Assembly: GCA_031269405.1 (NCBI GenBank) | Contig: JAISZE010000078.1 | Span: 1-24,815, forward strand | DNA: 24,815 nucleotides | DNA from: Treponema sp. | Lineage (GTDB): Bacteria > Spirochaetota > Spirochaetia > Treponematales > Breznakiellaceae | Reading direction: 5' to 3' | Position numbers and translations under genes: made by a program | Notes under the pieces: generated by a model | What the model saw: only the letters and a program-made list of their open reading frames with translations | The model's database searches: none | What the model was told of the DNA's origin: nothing | Part shown: positions 15,827-23,054 of the stretch, piece after piece | Position numbering within the stretch: position 1 is the stretch's first letter | Layout: each line of letters starts with the position of its first letter

Positions 15827-16393
15827 ATGGAAAACGCGCAGGACAGAGACGAAGGAAGAACCGAGGGCCGCAGGGGCCGGGATCGGGACAGAAACCGGGA
15901 CCGGGATTCAGCGGACAAAGAATATGTAGAGAAATTGGTAAAGCTCAACAGGACCGCCAAGGTCGTTAAGGGCGGACGCCGTTTCTCGTTCTCGGCGCTT
16001 ACGGTAATCGGCGATCGGAAGGGTAACGTCGGCTTTGGTTTCGGGAAGGCTAACGATGTCTCGGAAGCTATCCGCAAAAGTATCGAGAAAGCCAAGCGGA
16101 ACCTTGTGCCCCTGCCGGTAAAGAACGGAACCATCCCCCATGAAATCGAGGGGACCTTTAAGGCTTCCCGGGTGCTGCTTAAACCCGCATGTTCCGGTAC
16201 AGGAATCATCGCCGGGGGTCCGGTGCGGGCAATCATGGAAGCCGGGGGAGTCACCGATGTGCTTTCCAAGTCCATCGGCGCTTCGAGTCAGTATAATGTT
16301 GTGAAAGCCACTTTCAACTGTATTAGTAAGATGCTGGATGCCCGGGGGGTGGCCAAGAACCGTGGCAAGTCTCTCAAGGAATTTTGGGGGTAA
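15827..16393 (+). CDS. rpsE: 30S ribosomal protein S5 with RD-rich N-terminal extension
   Basis: S5 is a fidelity protein of the mRNA entry site. The 188-residue product has the dsRBD-like core with KLVKLNRTAKVVKGGRRFSFSALTVIGD and GFGFGKANDVSEAIRKSIEKAKRN, then PACSGTGIIAGGPVRAIMEAGGVTDVLSKSIG. Before it lies a roughly 30-residue tail of alternating Arg and Asp (GRDRDRNRDRD), absent from E. coli S5. GGCGGG upstream is the likely ribosome binding site. An internal start after the tail was considered, but no better start is apparent. Confidence 0.96.
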   Translation: MENAQDRDEGRTEGRRGRDRDRNRDRDSADKEYVEKLVKLNRTAKVVKGGRRFSFSALTVIGDRKGNVGFGFGKANDVSEAIRKSIEKAKRNLVPLPVKNGTIPHEIEGTFKASRVLLKPACSGTGIIAGGPVRAIMEAGGVTDVLSKSIGASSQYNVVKATFNCISKMLDARGVAKNRGKSLKEFWG

Positions 16394-16396
16394 ACC

Positions 16397-16582
16397 ATGG
16401 CGCAGAAGATCAGGATCCGGCTTATCCGGAGTACCATCGGTTCCCTGCCCAAACAGAGGGCCACAGTCCGCGCTCTGGGTTTGAGGAAAATCGGCTCGTC
16501 CACCGAACAGGAGGCGAGCCCGGCTGTTCTTGGGATGATTAAGGTTATTACCCATATGGTCTCGGTGGAGGAAATAAAGTAA
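16397..16582 (+). CDS. rpmD: 50S ribosomal protein L30
   Basis: L30 is a small large-subunit protein, dispensable in some lineages but present here. The 61-residue product fits: KIRIRLIRSTIGSLPKQRATVRALGLRKIGSS, followed by MIKVITHMVSVEEIK. It starts three bases after the rpsE stop, and its TAA overlaps the rplO ATG by one base. Confidence 0.96.
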   Translation: MAQKIRIRLIRSTIGSLPKQRATVRALGLRKIGSSTEQEASPAVLGMIKVITHMVSVEEIK

Positions 16583-17049
16583 TGCAAGATTTTGATTTGC
16601 ACGCCCCTGAAGGCGCCAATAAGCGGAAACGCATAATAGGCCGCGGCCAGGGTTCCGGCAGGGGTACGACTGCAGGCAAGGGCAATAAAGGCCAGAAATC
16701 CAGATCCGGCGGGAAAACGTATATCGGTTTTGAAGGCGGTCAGATGCCCCTTTACCGGCGTCTTGCGCAGCGGGGATTTTCCAACTATCCCTTTAAAAAA
16801 ACTTACCAGGTAGTAAACCTGGGGGAAATAGACAAGCGTTTTAATAACGGGGATGTTGTGGATGAAGCCGCCCTGGCAAAATGCGGGCTTATCAAGAGAA
16901 CCGGCCCGGTAAAGATACTGGCTAATGGGGAACTGGGCAAGAAGCTTACCGTCAAAATCAGCGCCCTTTCAGCGTCAGCTAAAGAGAAAATCACCAAAGC
17001 CGGCGGCGAAGTTACTGCCGGAACCGCCGCCGAATCTTCCGGTAAATAG
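16582..17049 (+). CDS. rplO: 50S ribosomal protein L15
   Basis: L15 is a late-assembly large-subunit protein. The 155-residue product has the Gly/Arg-rich N-terminal extension that threads into rRNA (RIIGRGQGSGRGTTAGKG, KGQKSRSG, FEGGQMPLYRRLAQRGF) and the globular part with KILANGELGKKLTVKISALSASAKEKITKAGG. GGAGG of the preceding reading frame supplies the ribosome binding site (GGAGGAAATAAAGTA). The next gene, secY, follows at 11 bases. Confidence 0.97.
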   Translation: MQDFDLHAPEGANKRKRIIGRGQGSGRGTTAGKGNKGQKSRSGGKTYIGFEGGQMPLYRRLAQRGFSNYPFKKTYQVVNLGEIDKRFNNGDVVDEAALAKCGLIKRTGPVKILANGELGKKLTVKISALSASAKEKITKAGGEVTAGTAAESSGK

Positions 17050-17060
17050 GGAATATAGAG

Positions 17061-18389
17061 ATGGCAAATCCACTGGTCGGTATCTTTAGAGTAAAGGAAC
17101 TCCGGGAACGGATCTTCTTCACCGCTCTGATGCTGATTGTTTTTCGTATCGGCGCAGTAATTCCTATCCCGGGTATCAATGTCCGGGAACTTAACGCCTA
17201 TTTTCTTTCCCAGGCGAATTCCGGGAATGCTATTATTGACTATCTCGACTTTTTCGCCGGCGGCGCTTTTTCCAACTTCTCGGTTTTTATGCTAGGGATT
17301 ATGCCCTATATCTCGATGTCGATCATCATGCAGCTCCTTATCATCGTTTTTCCTAAACTGAAGAAGATCTCCCAGGAAGAAGGGGGGCGGAAAAAGATAC
17401 AATCCTACCAGCGGTTTGGAACAGTGGCGGTCTGCCTGATACAGTCTTTCGCTGTTACCCAGTACGCCCAGAGTATTTCCCGGCAGGTGGACAACCTCCT
17501 CTCTATGAGTCTGGTTTCGTTTACTATTATCGCCATGATCACGGTTACCACTGGGACCATGTTCCTTATGTGGGTAGGCGAACAGATCACCCAGCGGGGT
17601 ATCGGGAACGGGATTTCGCTGCTCATTTTCGCCGGTATTGTGGCCCGGCTGCCCCAGGCGGTGTGGGAACTTATTGGCCGCGTGCGGAGCGGCGATCTTA
17701 ACCTAGTGTTCGTGGTGGTAGTGTTCGTTATGTTTGTAGCCGTAGTCGCCCTGGTGGTCTTTGAACAGCAGGGGCAGCGGAAGATCCAGGTGAATTACGC
17801 CAAACGGGTAGTAGGCCGCAGGATGTACGGCGCTCAGAATACCTACATCCCTTTCAAGATCAACCCCTCGGGGGTTATTCCGGTCATTTTCGCCTCTTCC
17901 ATACTTACCTTCCCGCTCCAGATAGCTTCGACTATAGGCGGGAATATTCCGTGGCTTGCGAGGCTTTCCCAGATTCTGACCCCTAGGGGCTGGCTTTACA
18001 ACGTTCTTTACGTGCTGCTTATCATTTTCTTCGCTTATTTCTATACCCAGGTCAGTCTTAACCCTATAGAAATAGCTAAAAATATCCGGGAAAACGGCGG
18101 TTCCATTCCGGGGATACGTTCGGAGCGTATTGAGGAGTACCTTACCAAGATCCTCAACCGCATCGTTCTACCAGGGTCTTTGTATCTGGCGATTATCGCG
18201 GTGCTGCCTACGGTGATTCAGTATTTTTTCAATTTTCCTTCGTCTATTTCCTATCTTATGGGAGGTACTTCCCTCCTCATCATGGTAGGGGTTGACCTGG
18301 ATACCATGAGCCAGGTGGAAGGGCTCTTGAAGATGCACCACCACGAGGGATTGACCAGGAAAGGAAGGCTCCGGGGGCGGAACCTATAG
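17061..18389 (+). CDS. secY: Preprotein translocase subunit SecY
   Basis: SecY is the channel subunit of the Sec translocon in the inner membrane. The 442-residue product has ten hydrophobic segments, a cytosolic N-terminus (VKELRERIFFT), the TM1-periplasmic plug region FFAGGAFSNFSVFMLGIMPYIS, and the conserved cytoplasmic loops with EEGGRKKIQSYQRFGT and QGQRKIQVNYAKRVVGRRMYGAQNTYIPFKIN, which contact SecA and ribosome. RSERIEEYLTKILNRI lies in the C-terminal loop. adk, map and infA, which often follow secY, are absent; rpmJ follows directly after a 69-base gap with a possible attenuator. Confidence 0.98.
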   Translation: MANPLVGIFRVKELRERIFFTALMLIVFRIGAVIPIPGINVRELNAYFLSQANSGNAIIDYLDFFAGGAFSNFSVFMLGIMPYISMSIIMQLLIIVFPKLKKISQEEGGRKKIQSYQRFGTVAVCLIQSFAVTQYAQSISRQVDNLLSMSLVSFTIIAMITVTTGTMFLMWVGEQITQRGIGNGISLLIFAGIVARLPQAVWELIGRVRSGDLNLVFVVVVFVMFVAVVALVVFEQQGQRKIQVNYAKRVVGRRMYGAQNTYIPFKINPSGVIPVIFASSILTFPLQIASTIGGNIPWLARLSQILTPRGWLYNVLYVLLIIFFAYFYTQVSLNPIEIAKNIRENGGSIPGIRSERIEEYLTKILNRIVLPGSLYLAIIAVLPTVIQYFFNFPSSISYLMGGTSLLIMVGVDLDTMSQVEGLLKMHHHEGLTRKGRLRGRNL

Positions 18390-18423
18390 ACGAATTACCG
18401 GAAATTTGCTATAAGGGATAGTT

Positions 18424-18445
18424 ACCCCGCAAAATAGGGGTTTTT
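18424..18445 (+). terminator. Weak terminator-like hairpin between secY and rpmJ
   Basis: ACCCC (18424-18428) pairs with GGGGT (18437-18441) around an 8-base loop, and five T (18441-18445) follow. The stem is short. It may reduce readthrough from secY into the alpha block, or be chance; genes on both sides belong to the same cluster. Confidence 0.35.
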
Positions 18446-18458
18446 AAGGGAGTAAAGG

Positions 18459-18572
18459 ATGAAAGTCCGGACAAGTGTAAAGCCAATTTGCGATAAATGC
18501 AAAGTCATCAAACGGAACGGGATTATCCGTATTATTTGCCAGAACCCTAAGCATAAGCAGAAGCAGGGTTAG
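18459..18572 (+). CDS. rpmJ: 50S ribosomal protein L36
   Basis: L36 is a small zinc-ribbon protein of the large subunit. This short reading frame encodes 37 residues starting [21 protein letters not shown], with the CCCH zinc site Cys11, Cys14, Cys27 and His32. AGGGAGTAAAGG precedes the ATG. It lies between secY and rpsM, its standard place, and the TAG is followed by AGGAG for rpsM. The zinc-binding C+ form is used. Confidence 0.97.
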   Translation: MKVRTSVKPICDKCKVIKRNGIIRIICQNPKHKQKQG

Positions 18573-18580
18573 GAGTTAGT

Positions 18581-18946
18581 ATGGCGCGTCTAGTGGGGGT
18601 GGATCTCCCGAATAAACACGTGAATATCGCGTTGACGTACGTTTACGGAATCGGCAGATCCAGCGCCGATAATATTTGCGCTAAGGCTAAAATCGATCCC
18701 ATGCGGATGATTAACGACCTTTCCCAGGAAGAGTTGAATGAACTGAGGACCATCCTGGAAAGCGACTACAAAGTCGAAGGCCGTCTCCGCACCGAGATTG
18801 CCCTGAATATCAAGCGGCTCATGGATATAGGTTGCTACCGCGGGCTCAGGCACCGCAAGGGTCTGCCTGTCCGGGGCCAGAGAACCAGAACCAATGCCCG
18901 TACCCGGAAGGGCAAAAAGAAGACTGTTGCGGGTAAAAAGAAGTAG
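18581..18946 (+). CDS. rpsM: 30S ribosomal protein S13
   Basis: S13 is in the small-subunit head and bridges to L5. The 121-residue product has [23 protein letters not shown], the helix-two-turn-helix with [16 protein letters not shown], and the basic tail [25 protein letters not shown] that reaches P-site tRNA. The ATG follows AGGAG at the end of rpmJ. In E. coli the rpsM start region is the S4 repression site; the only room here is eight bases plus coding sequence. Confidence 0.97.
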   Translation: MARLVGVDLPNKHVNIALTYVYGIGRSSADNICAKAKIDPMRMINDLSQEELNELRTILESDYKVEGRLRTEIALNIKRLMDIGCYRGLRHRKGLPVRGQRTRTNARTRKGKKKTVAGKKK

Positions 18947-18962
18947 CGTTTAAGATCCATGT

Positions 18963-18995
18963 GGTTTTAAACCTTAACGCGGGTTGGCGCCAATC
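18963..18995 (+). promoter_or_regulatory. Two dyads in the rpsM-rpsK gap
   Basis: GGTTTTAAACC (18963-18973) and TTGGCGCCAA (18984-18993, extendable by a G-T and a G-C pair to 18982-18995) are both palindromic and stand in the 79-base gap before rpsK. There is no T-run. Either could be an RNA hairpin near the S11 ribosome binding site or a DNA site; nothing distinguishes them. Confidence 0.25.
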
Positions 18996-19025
18996 AATCT
19001 GCATATTTGTTGTTTGGAGGAGAGT

Positions 19026-19409
19026 GTGGCTGGTACTATTAAGAAGAAGAAAGAGAAAAAGTCAGTATACGAAGGAAATGTCTATATCCAGGCGACCTTC
19101 AACAATACTATCGTAACTATTACCGATCTCATGGGGAATGCCGTTTCCTGGGCCAGTTCCGGCGGACTTGGTTTCAGGGGTGCCAAGAAGTCCACCCCTT
19201 TCGCGGCCCAAACGGTTACCGAAACCGCCGCCCAGAAAGCCATGCAGGTAGGACTTCGGGAAGTCCATGTTTATGTTAAAGGTCCCGGTATTGGCCGGGA
19301 ATCGGCGATCCGCCAGCTAGGCGCTTTGGGGATTAAGGTAAAATCTATCAATGACGTTACCCCAATACCCCACAATGGTTGTCGGCCCCGGAAAACCCGC
19401 CGTATATAG
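19026..19409 (+). CDS. rpsK: 30S ribosomal protein S11
   Basis: S11 lies in the small-subunit platform near the E-site. The 127-residue form starts at GTG 19026 with TGGAGGAGA just upstream; the longer frame starting at 18984 begins with residues unlike any S11 and is not preferred. Core matches are [37 protein letters not shown] and [19 protein letters not shown], and the conserved end [13 protein letters not shown] (cluster that carries the isoaspartate-prone Asn-Gly in other species). Confidence 0.96.
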   Translation: MAGTIKKKKEKKSVYEGNVYIQATFNNTIVTITDLMGNAVSWASSGGLGFRGAKKSTPFAAQTVTETAAQKAMQVGLREVHVYVKGPGIGRESAIRQLGALGIKVKSINDVTPIPHNGCRPRKTRRI

Positions 19410-19445
19410 CGTATGTACGGTACAGCATAAGGAAGAAGGAAAAAT

Positions 19446-20081
19446 ATGGCAAGATATACTGGTCCTGTATGCCGGCTCTGCCGGGCGGAACAGAAAAAGT
19501 TGATGCTCAAAGGGAATCGTTGTAAGAGCGATAAATGTCCCATTAATAAAAAACGGCCTGCTCCCGGAAAGGATCCCAAGCTCCGGCCAGGCAAACGTTC
19601 CGATTACGGGCATCAGCTCCGGGAAAAACAGAAGCTCAAAAGAATTTACGGCATGCAGGAGAAGCAATTCAGCCTCTTTTTCGAAAGAGCCCTGCGTATG
19701 CCCGGCATCACGGGTGAGAATCTTTTCGGCCTGTTAGAACGGCGGCTGGATAATGTGGTCTATCGTCTGCGCTTTGCCGTCAGCCGGAACCAGGCCCGGC
19801 AGATTGTGCTCCACGGACATATCAGGGTAAACGGAAAGCGGGTCGATATACCCTCTTATCTGGTAAAACCCGAAGATACGGTAGAAATAGAAGAATCCAG
19901 CAAAAACCTGGTGATTATCAAGGATGCTCTCAAGGAATTCGGAAAATCCGGGGTAATGCCCTGGCTTCAACTGGATCCAGATGGCATGAAAGGAAAGTTC
20001 CTTGCAGTCCCTCGGCGCGGAGATGTTACCGACCTTGCGGACATCAAGGAACAGATGATCATCGAATTGTATTCAAAATAA
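19446..20081 (+). CDS. rpsD: 30S ribosomal protein S4, zinc form
   Basis: S4 begins assembly of the 30S body and in E. coli represses the alpha operon. The 211-residue product carries a zinc motif Cys9-Cys12-Cys26-Cys31 at its N-terminus, the C+ version missing from E. coli. An S4 RNA-binding domain (LDNVVYRLRFAVSRNQARQIVLHGHIRVNG, about residues 100-130) follows. It is in the standard place before rpoA, 36 bases after rpsK, and stops nine bases before rpoA. Confidence 0.97.
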   Translation: MARYTGPVCRLCRAEQKKLMLKGNRCKSDKCPINKKRPAPGKDPKLRPGKRSDYGHQLREKQKLKRIYGMQEKQFSLFFERALRMPGITGENLFGLLERRLDNVVYRLRFAVSRNQARQIVLHGHIRVNGKRVDIPSYLVKPEDTVEIEESSKNLVIIKDALKEFGKSGVMPWLQLDPDGMKGKFLAVPRRGDVTDLADIKEQMIIELYSK

Positions 20082-20090
20082 GGAGAACCC

Positions 20091-21146
20091 ATGGCCCGTA
20101 AGAACCTTCTTAAAGGATTCAAACGTCCGAAAGGCATTACCTTCGAGCATGGTGAGCTTAAGTCTAATTATGGTAAATTCACCGCCGCTCCCTTCGAACC
20201 GGGTTTCGGAACAACAGTTGGGAATACGTTGCGCCGGGTCCTTCTTTCTTCCATTCAGGGATATGCGATATCGGCGGTTAAAATTACCTCGTACAATGAT
20301 GAAGGGATAGCCCATGTGGTATCCAGCGAATTCGAGACCATCCCGAATATCCTGGAGGACACTCTGGAGGTCATCAATAACCTCAAACAGATCCGGCTCA
20401 GGCTTTCTGATGATTTGGAACAGGAAGTTTTCACCTACGAGTGGTCCGGCAAGGCCGAGATAAAGAATGGCGATTTTGCCCGTACCGGACAGCTCGAAGT
20501 GCTGAATTCCGGACAGCATGTGATGACCCTTATGGATAACGCCAAACTGGAAATCAAAATCCAGGTGGATTTGGGCAGGGGCTATATACCTTCTGAGGCC
20601 AATGAGCGTTATGTGGAAGAAGTGGGGACTATTCCGGTGGATGCCATTTTCTCGCCTGTAAAAAAGGTAAAGTACGCCGTTGAACCCACAAGGGTAGGCC
20701 AGCGCAGCGATTATGATAAGTTAGTCCTGGAAATCTGGACCGACGGGACCATCAAACCCGATGACGCCCTGGCTGAAGCAGCAAAAATAGCTAAGGATCA
20801 TTTTTCCATATTCATCAATTTTGATGAAAATAATCTGGGTATTGATGAGGACTCCGATGAAATTGATGAGAGGATACATCAGATCCTCAATACCCCTGTG
20901 GAAGAACTGGAGCTTTCTGTCCGTTCATCCAACTGCCTCAAGAATGCCAATATCAAAACCATCGGCGAATTGACCCGGAAGACCGAAGACGATATCGCCA
21001 AGACCCGTAACTTCGGGAAGAAATCCCTCCAGGAGATCAAGGAAAAACTCAAGGAGTGGAACCTCAATCTGGGGATAACTGACATGAATCTGCTTAAAAA
21101 CGCGGTCAGAGTTACTCCCCAAAAGGAAGCAGAAGATGAAGCATAG
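20091..21146 (+). CDS. rpoA: RNA polymerase alpha subunit
   Basis: Alpha assembles RNA polymerase and its C-terminal domain reads UP elements and activators. The 351-residue product has the assembly motif [19 protein letters not shown] near residue 45, and an alpha-CTD with [21 protein letters not shown] in which Arg, Asn, Cys and Lys align to the E. coli UP-element-binding residues (R265 region), then [14 protein letters not shown]. An acidic linker separates the two domains ([15 protein letters not shown]). AGGAG precedes the ATG. Its stop overlaps rplQ by 11 bases. Confidence 0.98.
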   Translation: MARKNLLKGFKRPKGITFEHGELKSNYGKFTAAPFEPGFGTTVGNTLRRVLLSSIQGYAISAVKITSYNDEGIAHVVSSEFETIPNILEDTLEVINNLKQIRLRLSDDLEQEVFTYEWSGKAEIKNGDFARTGQLEVLNSGQHVMTLMDNAKLEIKIQVDLGRGYIPSEANERYVEEVGTIPVDAIFSPVKKVKYAVEPTRVGQRSDYDKLVLEIWTDGTIKPDDALAEAAKIAKDHFSIFINFDENNLGIDEDSDEIDERIHQILNTPVEELELSVRSSNCLKNANIKTIGELTRKTEDDIAKTRNFGKKSLQEIKEKLKEWNLNLGITDMNLLKNAVRVTPQKEAEDEA

Positions 21147-21591
21147 GAGAGGCTTTAATCCCCTGGAACGAACATCGGCCCACCGGAAAGCCCTGCGCCG
21201 TAATATGGTTACTTCCCTTTTCAGGTATGAACGAATACGGACTACCAAGGCCAAAGCTCTGGAAATTCGCCGCAGTGCCGAGAAACTCATTACCCGTGCG
21301 AAAGTGGACACTGTCCACAACCGCCGTATCGTTTCGAGCCGCCTTTTTGATGAAGGCATTGTAGCCAAGCTTTTTACCAACATCGCTGTCCGCATGAAAG
21401 AGAGGCCCGGCGGTTATACCCGGATCCTCAAACTCGGGGAACGGCCCGGGGACGCTTCGGAAGTCGTTATCCTGGAACTGGTAGATTACAAGCTGGACAC
21501 AGGGGATTCCGAAAAAAAGGCAAAGAAGGAAGCCAAGAAAGAGGCTAAAAAAGAAGCGAAGAAAGAAGCCGACAAAGAGGAGAAGAAGTAG
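21136..21591 (+). CDS. rplQ: 50S ribosomal protein L17 with Lys-Glu-Ala tail
   Basis: L17 lies beside the tunnel exit. The 151-residue product matches the family in [43 protein letters not shown], and [25 protein letters not shown]. From about residue 126 a tail of four KKEA repeats (21518-21590) follows, which adds about 25 residues to the usual length. The start overlaps the end of rpoA by 11 bases, with GGAAG upstream as weak ribosome binding site. The next gene starts on the base after its stop. Confidence 0.96.
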   Translation: MKHRRGFNPLERTSAHRKALRRNMVTSLFRYERIRTTKAKALEIRRSAEKLITRAKVDTVHNRRIVSSRLFDEGIVAKLFTNIAVRMKERPGGYTRILKLGERPGDASEVVILELVDYKLDTGDSEKKAKKEAKKEAKKEAKKEADKEEKK

Positions 21592-21801
21592 ATGTCTAAA
21601 GCCCACAGAGGTAAGGGGATACGGGAATTAGCTTCCCATGGCCGGGGGGAATGTCCGGTGTGCAAAAGGAAAAATATCAAGATATTGTACGAACAGGAAG
21701 CTGGTGAGGTTAAGGTGAAAATTTGCAAAACCTGCAAGGCTGCCATCAAACATGGCAAGAAAAGCGTAATAGATACCGCCGGCCAAGCCGCTCAGGCCTG
21801 A
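21592..21801 (+). CDS. Small basic zinc-ribbon protein, unrecognised
   Basis: The 69-residue product is strongly basic (SKAHRGKGIREL, KHGKKSV) and has a C4 zinc ribbon: CPVC (21-24) and CKTC (45-48), 20 residues apart. The start ATG follows rplQ without a gap, preceded by GAGGAG inside the rplQ tail. Its position at the very end of the ribosomal cluster and its resemblance to small zinc-ribbon ribosomal proteins (compare L24's C-terminus, L32) suggest an RNA-binding or ribosome-associated role. It does not match L31, L32 or L36 by eye. It could instead be an assembly factor. Its last ten bases overlap the end of the convergent transporter gene. Confidence 0.85.
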   Translation: MSKAHRGKGIRELASHGRGECPVCKRKNIKILYEQEAGEVKVKICKTCKAAIKHGKKSVIDTAGQAAQA

Positions 21802-23027
21802 CGGTCAAGCCAGATCTGAATACCCAGGCCTGCGGCCTGGATGAGGGCTAGAATCAGAAAGGTACTGCCCATGCCTAAATACTGGTAGCAGAAGCCGCCT
21901 CCCAAGGTGCCCGCTGCGCCGCCAAGGGAAAGGAAAATCTCGTGGAAAGCCATGTTTTTCGCGGGATTTTTTTTATCCGCCCCTGCGTGGAATATGCTGT
22001 TGTTATAGCAGCCGGCGTAGCAAAAGCCTACACAGAAAGCAATGATACTATACAGGACTATCCCTTTTTGAGCTATCAAAAACATGAGGGACGCCGCCGC
22101 AAGGGCGCCTTGGAGCGCAAAAAACCAGCGCCTGTTAAAATGCCAGAACGTAAACCTGGCGAAAAACGTAAAGGCTATGAGCCCCGCAACTCCCCTGAAG
22201 AGGAGCACCATGCCTGCGGTTTTTTCCGTATAGCCCAGCGCGTCACGTATAAAAAGGGGGACCACGTTTCCCAAAACCCCGATGAACATAGTGCCGCAGA
22301 GCCCGCTTATCCATCCGCGGATTTTAAAGGACCGTATTGTTTTTTCGAGACGGTTTGAGCGCTCTGCCCCGCGGGACTGCTTGTTCTCTTCCCTGCGGCC
22401 GATAGTATTGTCGTTCCTGACGCTTTCGGTAAAAAAGATCAGGAAGGCCAGTATGAAAAGGGTAAGGAATAGGCAGAGAAACACAGTGATAAAAATCCCT
22501 GCCAGGCCGTGGCGGTAAAGCCCCCCTCCTGCCAGCGGCCCTGCGAGAGAGCCTCCCATCCAGGCGCGGTTGTACCAGCTAATATCCCGGTTAAGCTCCG
22601 CCTCGGTCAGGCCCTGGGTGAACCAGGCCATGATAGGGGGCCAGAAGAACCCGGTGTAGCCCTGGATGAGGCACCAGGCAGTGATGGCCGCAGCGCCTGA
22701 GGAAGCCAGGGAAAGGAAGACAGCGCTCAGGAAGCAGCAGCCCGTAGCGGAAAGGATGATGTATTTTGGCTTCGCCCTTCCGCCGAAACGCTGGTAGAGA
22801 TTACAGCAGAGGAAATAGGCCCCTGTTCCCAGGGTCAGGGAAGCGCCCACCTGGCCGGCGCTGAAACCGAAGCGATCCGCAAACAGATAAATAAGGGAAA
22901 AAGAAATTATGGTGTTTGCAAGACAGTATATAAAAGCGCAGATAAACAAGGTGTTGTTTCTGCCTAAAGGCGGCTGTTTCACAAGAGGGCGCACATGGAA
23001 TATGGTAGCGCAATACTTGATGTACAA
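21792..23027 (-). CDS. MFS-family transporter, substrate unknown
   Basis: The 411-residue product is largely hydrophobic with about twelve membrane segments and a charged central loop (RNDNTIGRREENKQSRGAERS, near residue 213), the usual layout of the major facilitator superfamily. A second half starts at WISGLCGTMFIGVLGNVVPLF. No substrate-specific motif is recognisable. The start is uncertain: TTG at 23027 lacks a ribosome binding site, and GTG or TTG codons farther inside are possible, with the first membrane segment beginning near LFICAFIYCLANT. It lies 27 bases downstream of the CapA-like gene on the same strand, so the two are probably co-transcribed. The 3' end overlaps the zinc-ribbon gene by ten bases tail to tail. 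Confidence 0.85.
   Translation of the reverse strand: MYIKYCATIFHVRPLVKQPPLGRNNTLFICAFIYCLANTIISFSLIYLFADRFGFSAGQVGASLTLGTGAYFLCCNLYQRFGGRAKPKYIILSATGCCFLSAVFLSLASSGAAAITAWCLIQGYTGFFWPPIMAWFTQGLTEAELNRDISWYNRAWMGGSLAGPLAGGGLYRHGLAGIFITVFLCLFLTLFILAFLIFFTESVRNDNTIGRREENKQSRGAERSNRLEKTIRSFKIRGWISGLCGTMFIGVLGNVVPLFIRDALGYTEKTAGMVLLFRGVAGLIAFTFFARFTFWHFNRRWFFALQGALAAASLMFLIAQKGIVLYSIIAFCVGFCYAGCYNNSIFHAGADKKNPAKNMAFHEIFLSLGGAAGTLGGGFCYQYLGMGSTFLILALIQAAGLGIQIWLDRQA
21824..21840. repeat. Perfect 7-bp hairpin at the convergent junction
   Basis: CCAGGCC (21824-21830) and GGCCTGG (21834-21840) pair perfectly around a 3-base loop, inside the end of the transporter gene and 23 bases past the zinc-ribbon stop. 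The octamer CAGGCCTG inside it recurs at 21793-21800. There is no T-run on either strand, so this is not a textbook terminator, but it could be the 3' end or pause signal of the ribosomal transcript. Confidence 0.4.
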
Positions 23028-23040
23028 CAGTCAACGACAA

Positions 23041-23053
23041 GCGGATAATCCGC
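23041..23053. promoter_or_regulatory. 13-base palindrome between capA-like and transporter genes
   Basis: GCGGAT-A-ATCCGC is a perfect inverted repeat with a one-base centre, filling half of the 27-base gap before the transporter start. It may be an RNA hairpin influencing translation of the second gene, or a small DNA operator; no T-run is present. Confidence 0.35.
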
Positions 23054-23054
23054 G

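Noticed and set aside
18984..19025. 14-residue N-terminal extension of S11
   Set aside because: The residues are unlike S11, and GGAGGAGA is placed for GTG 19026.
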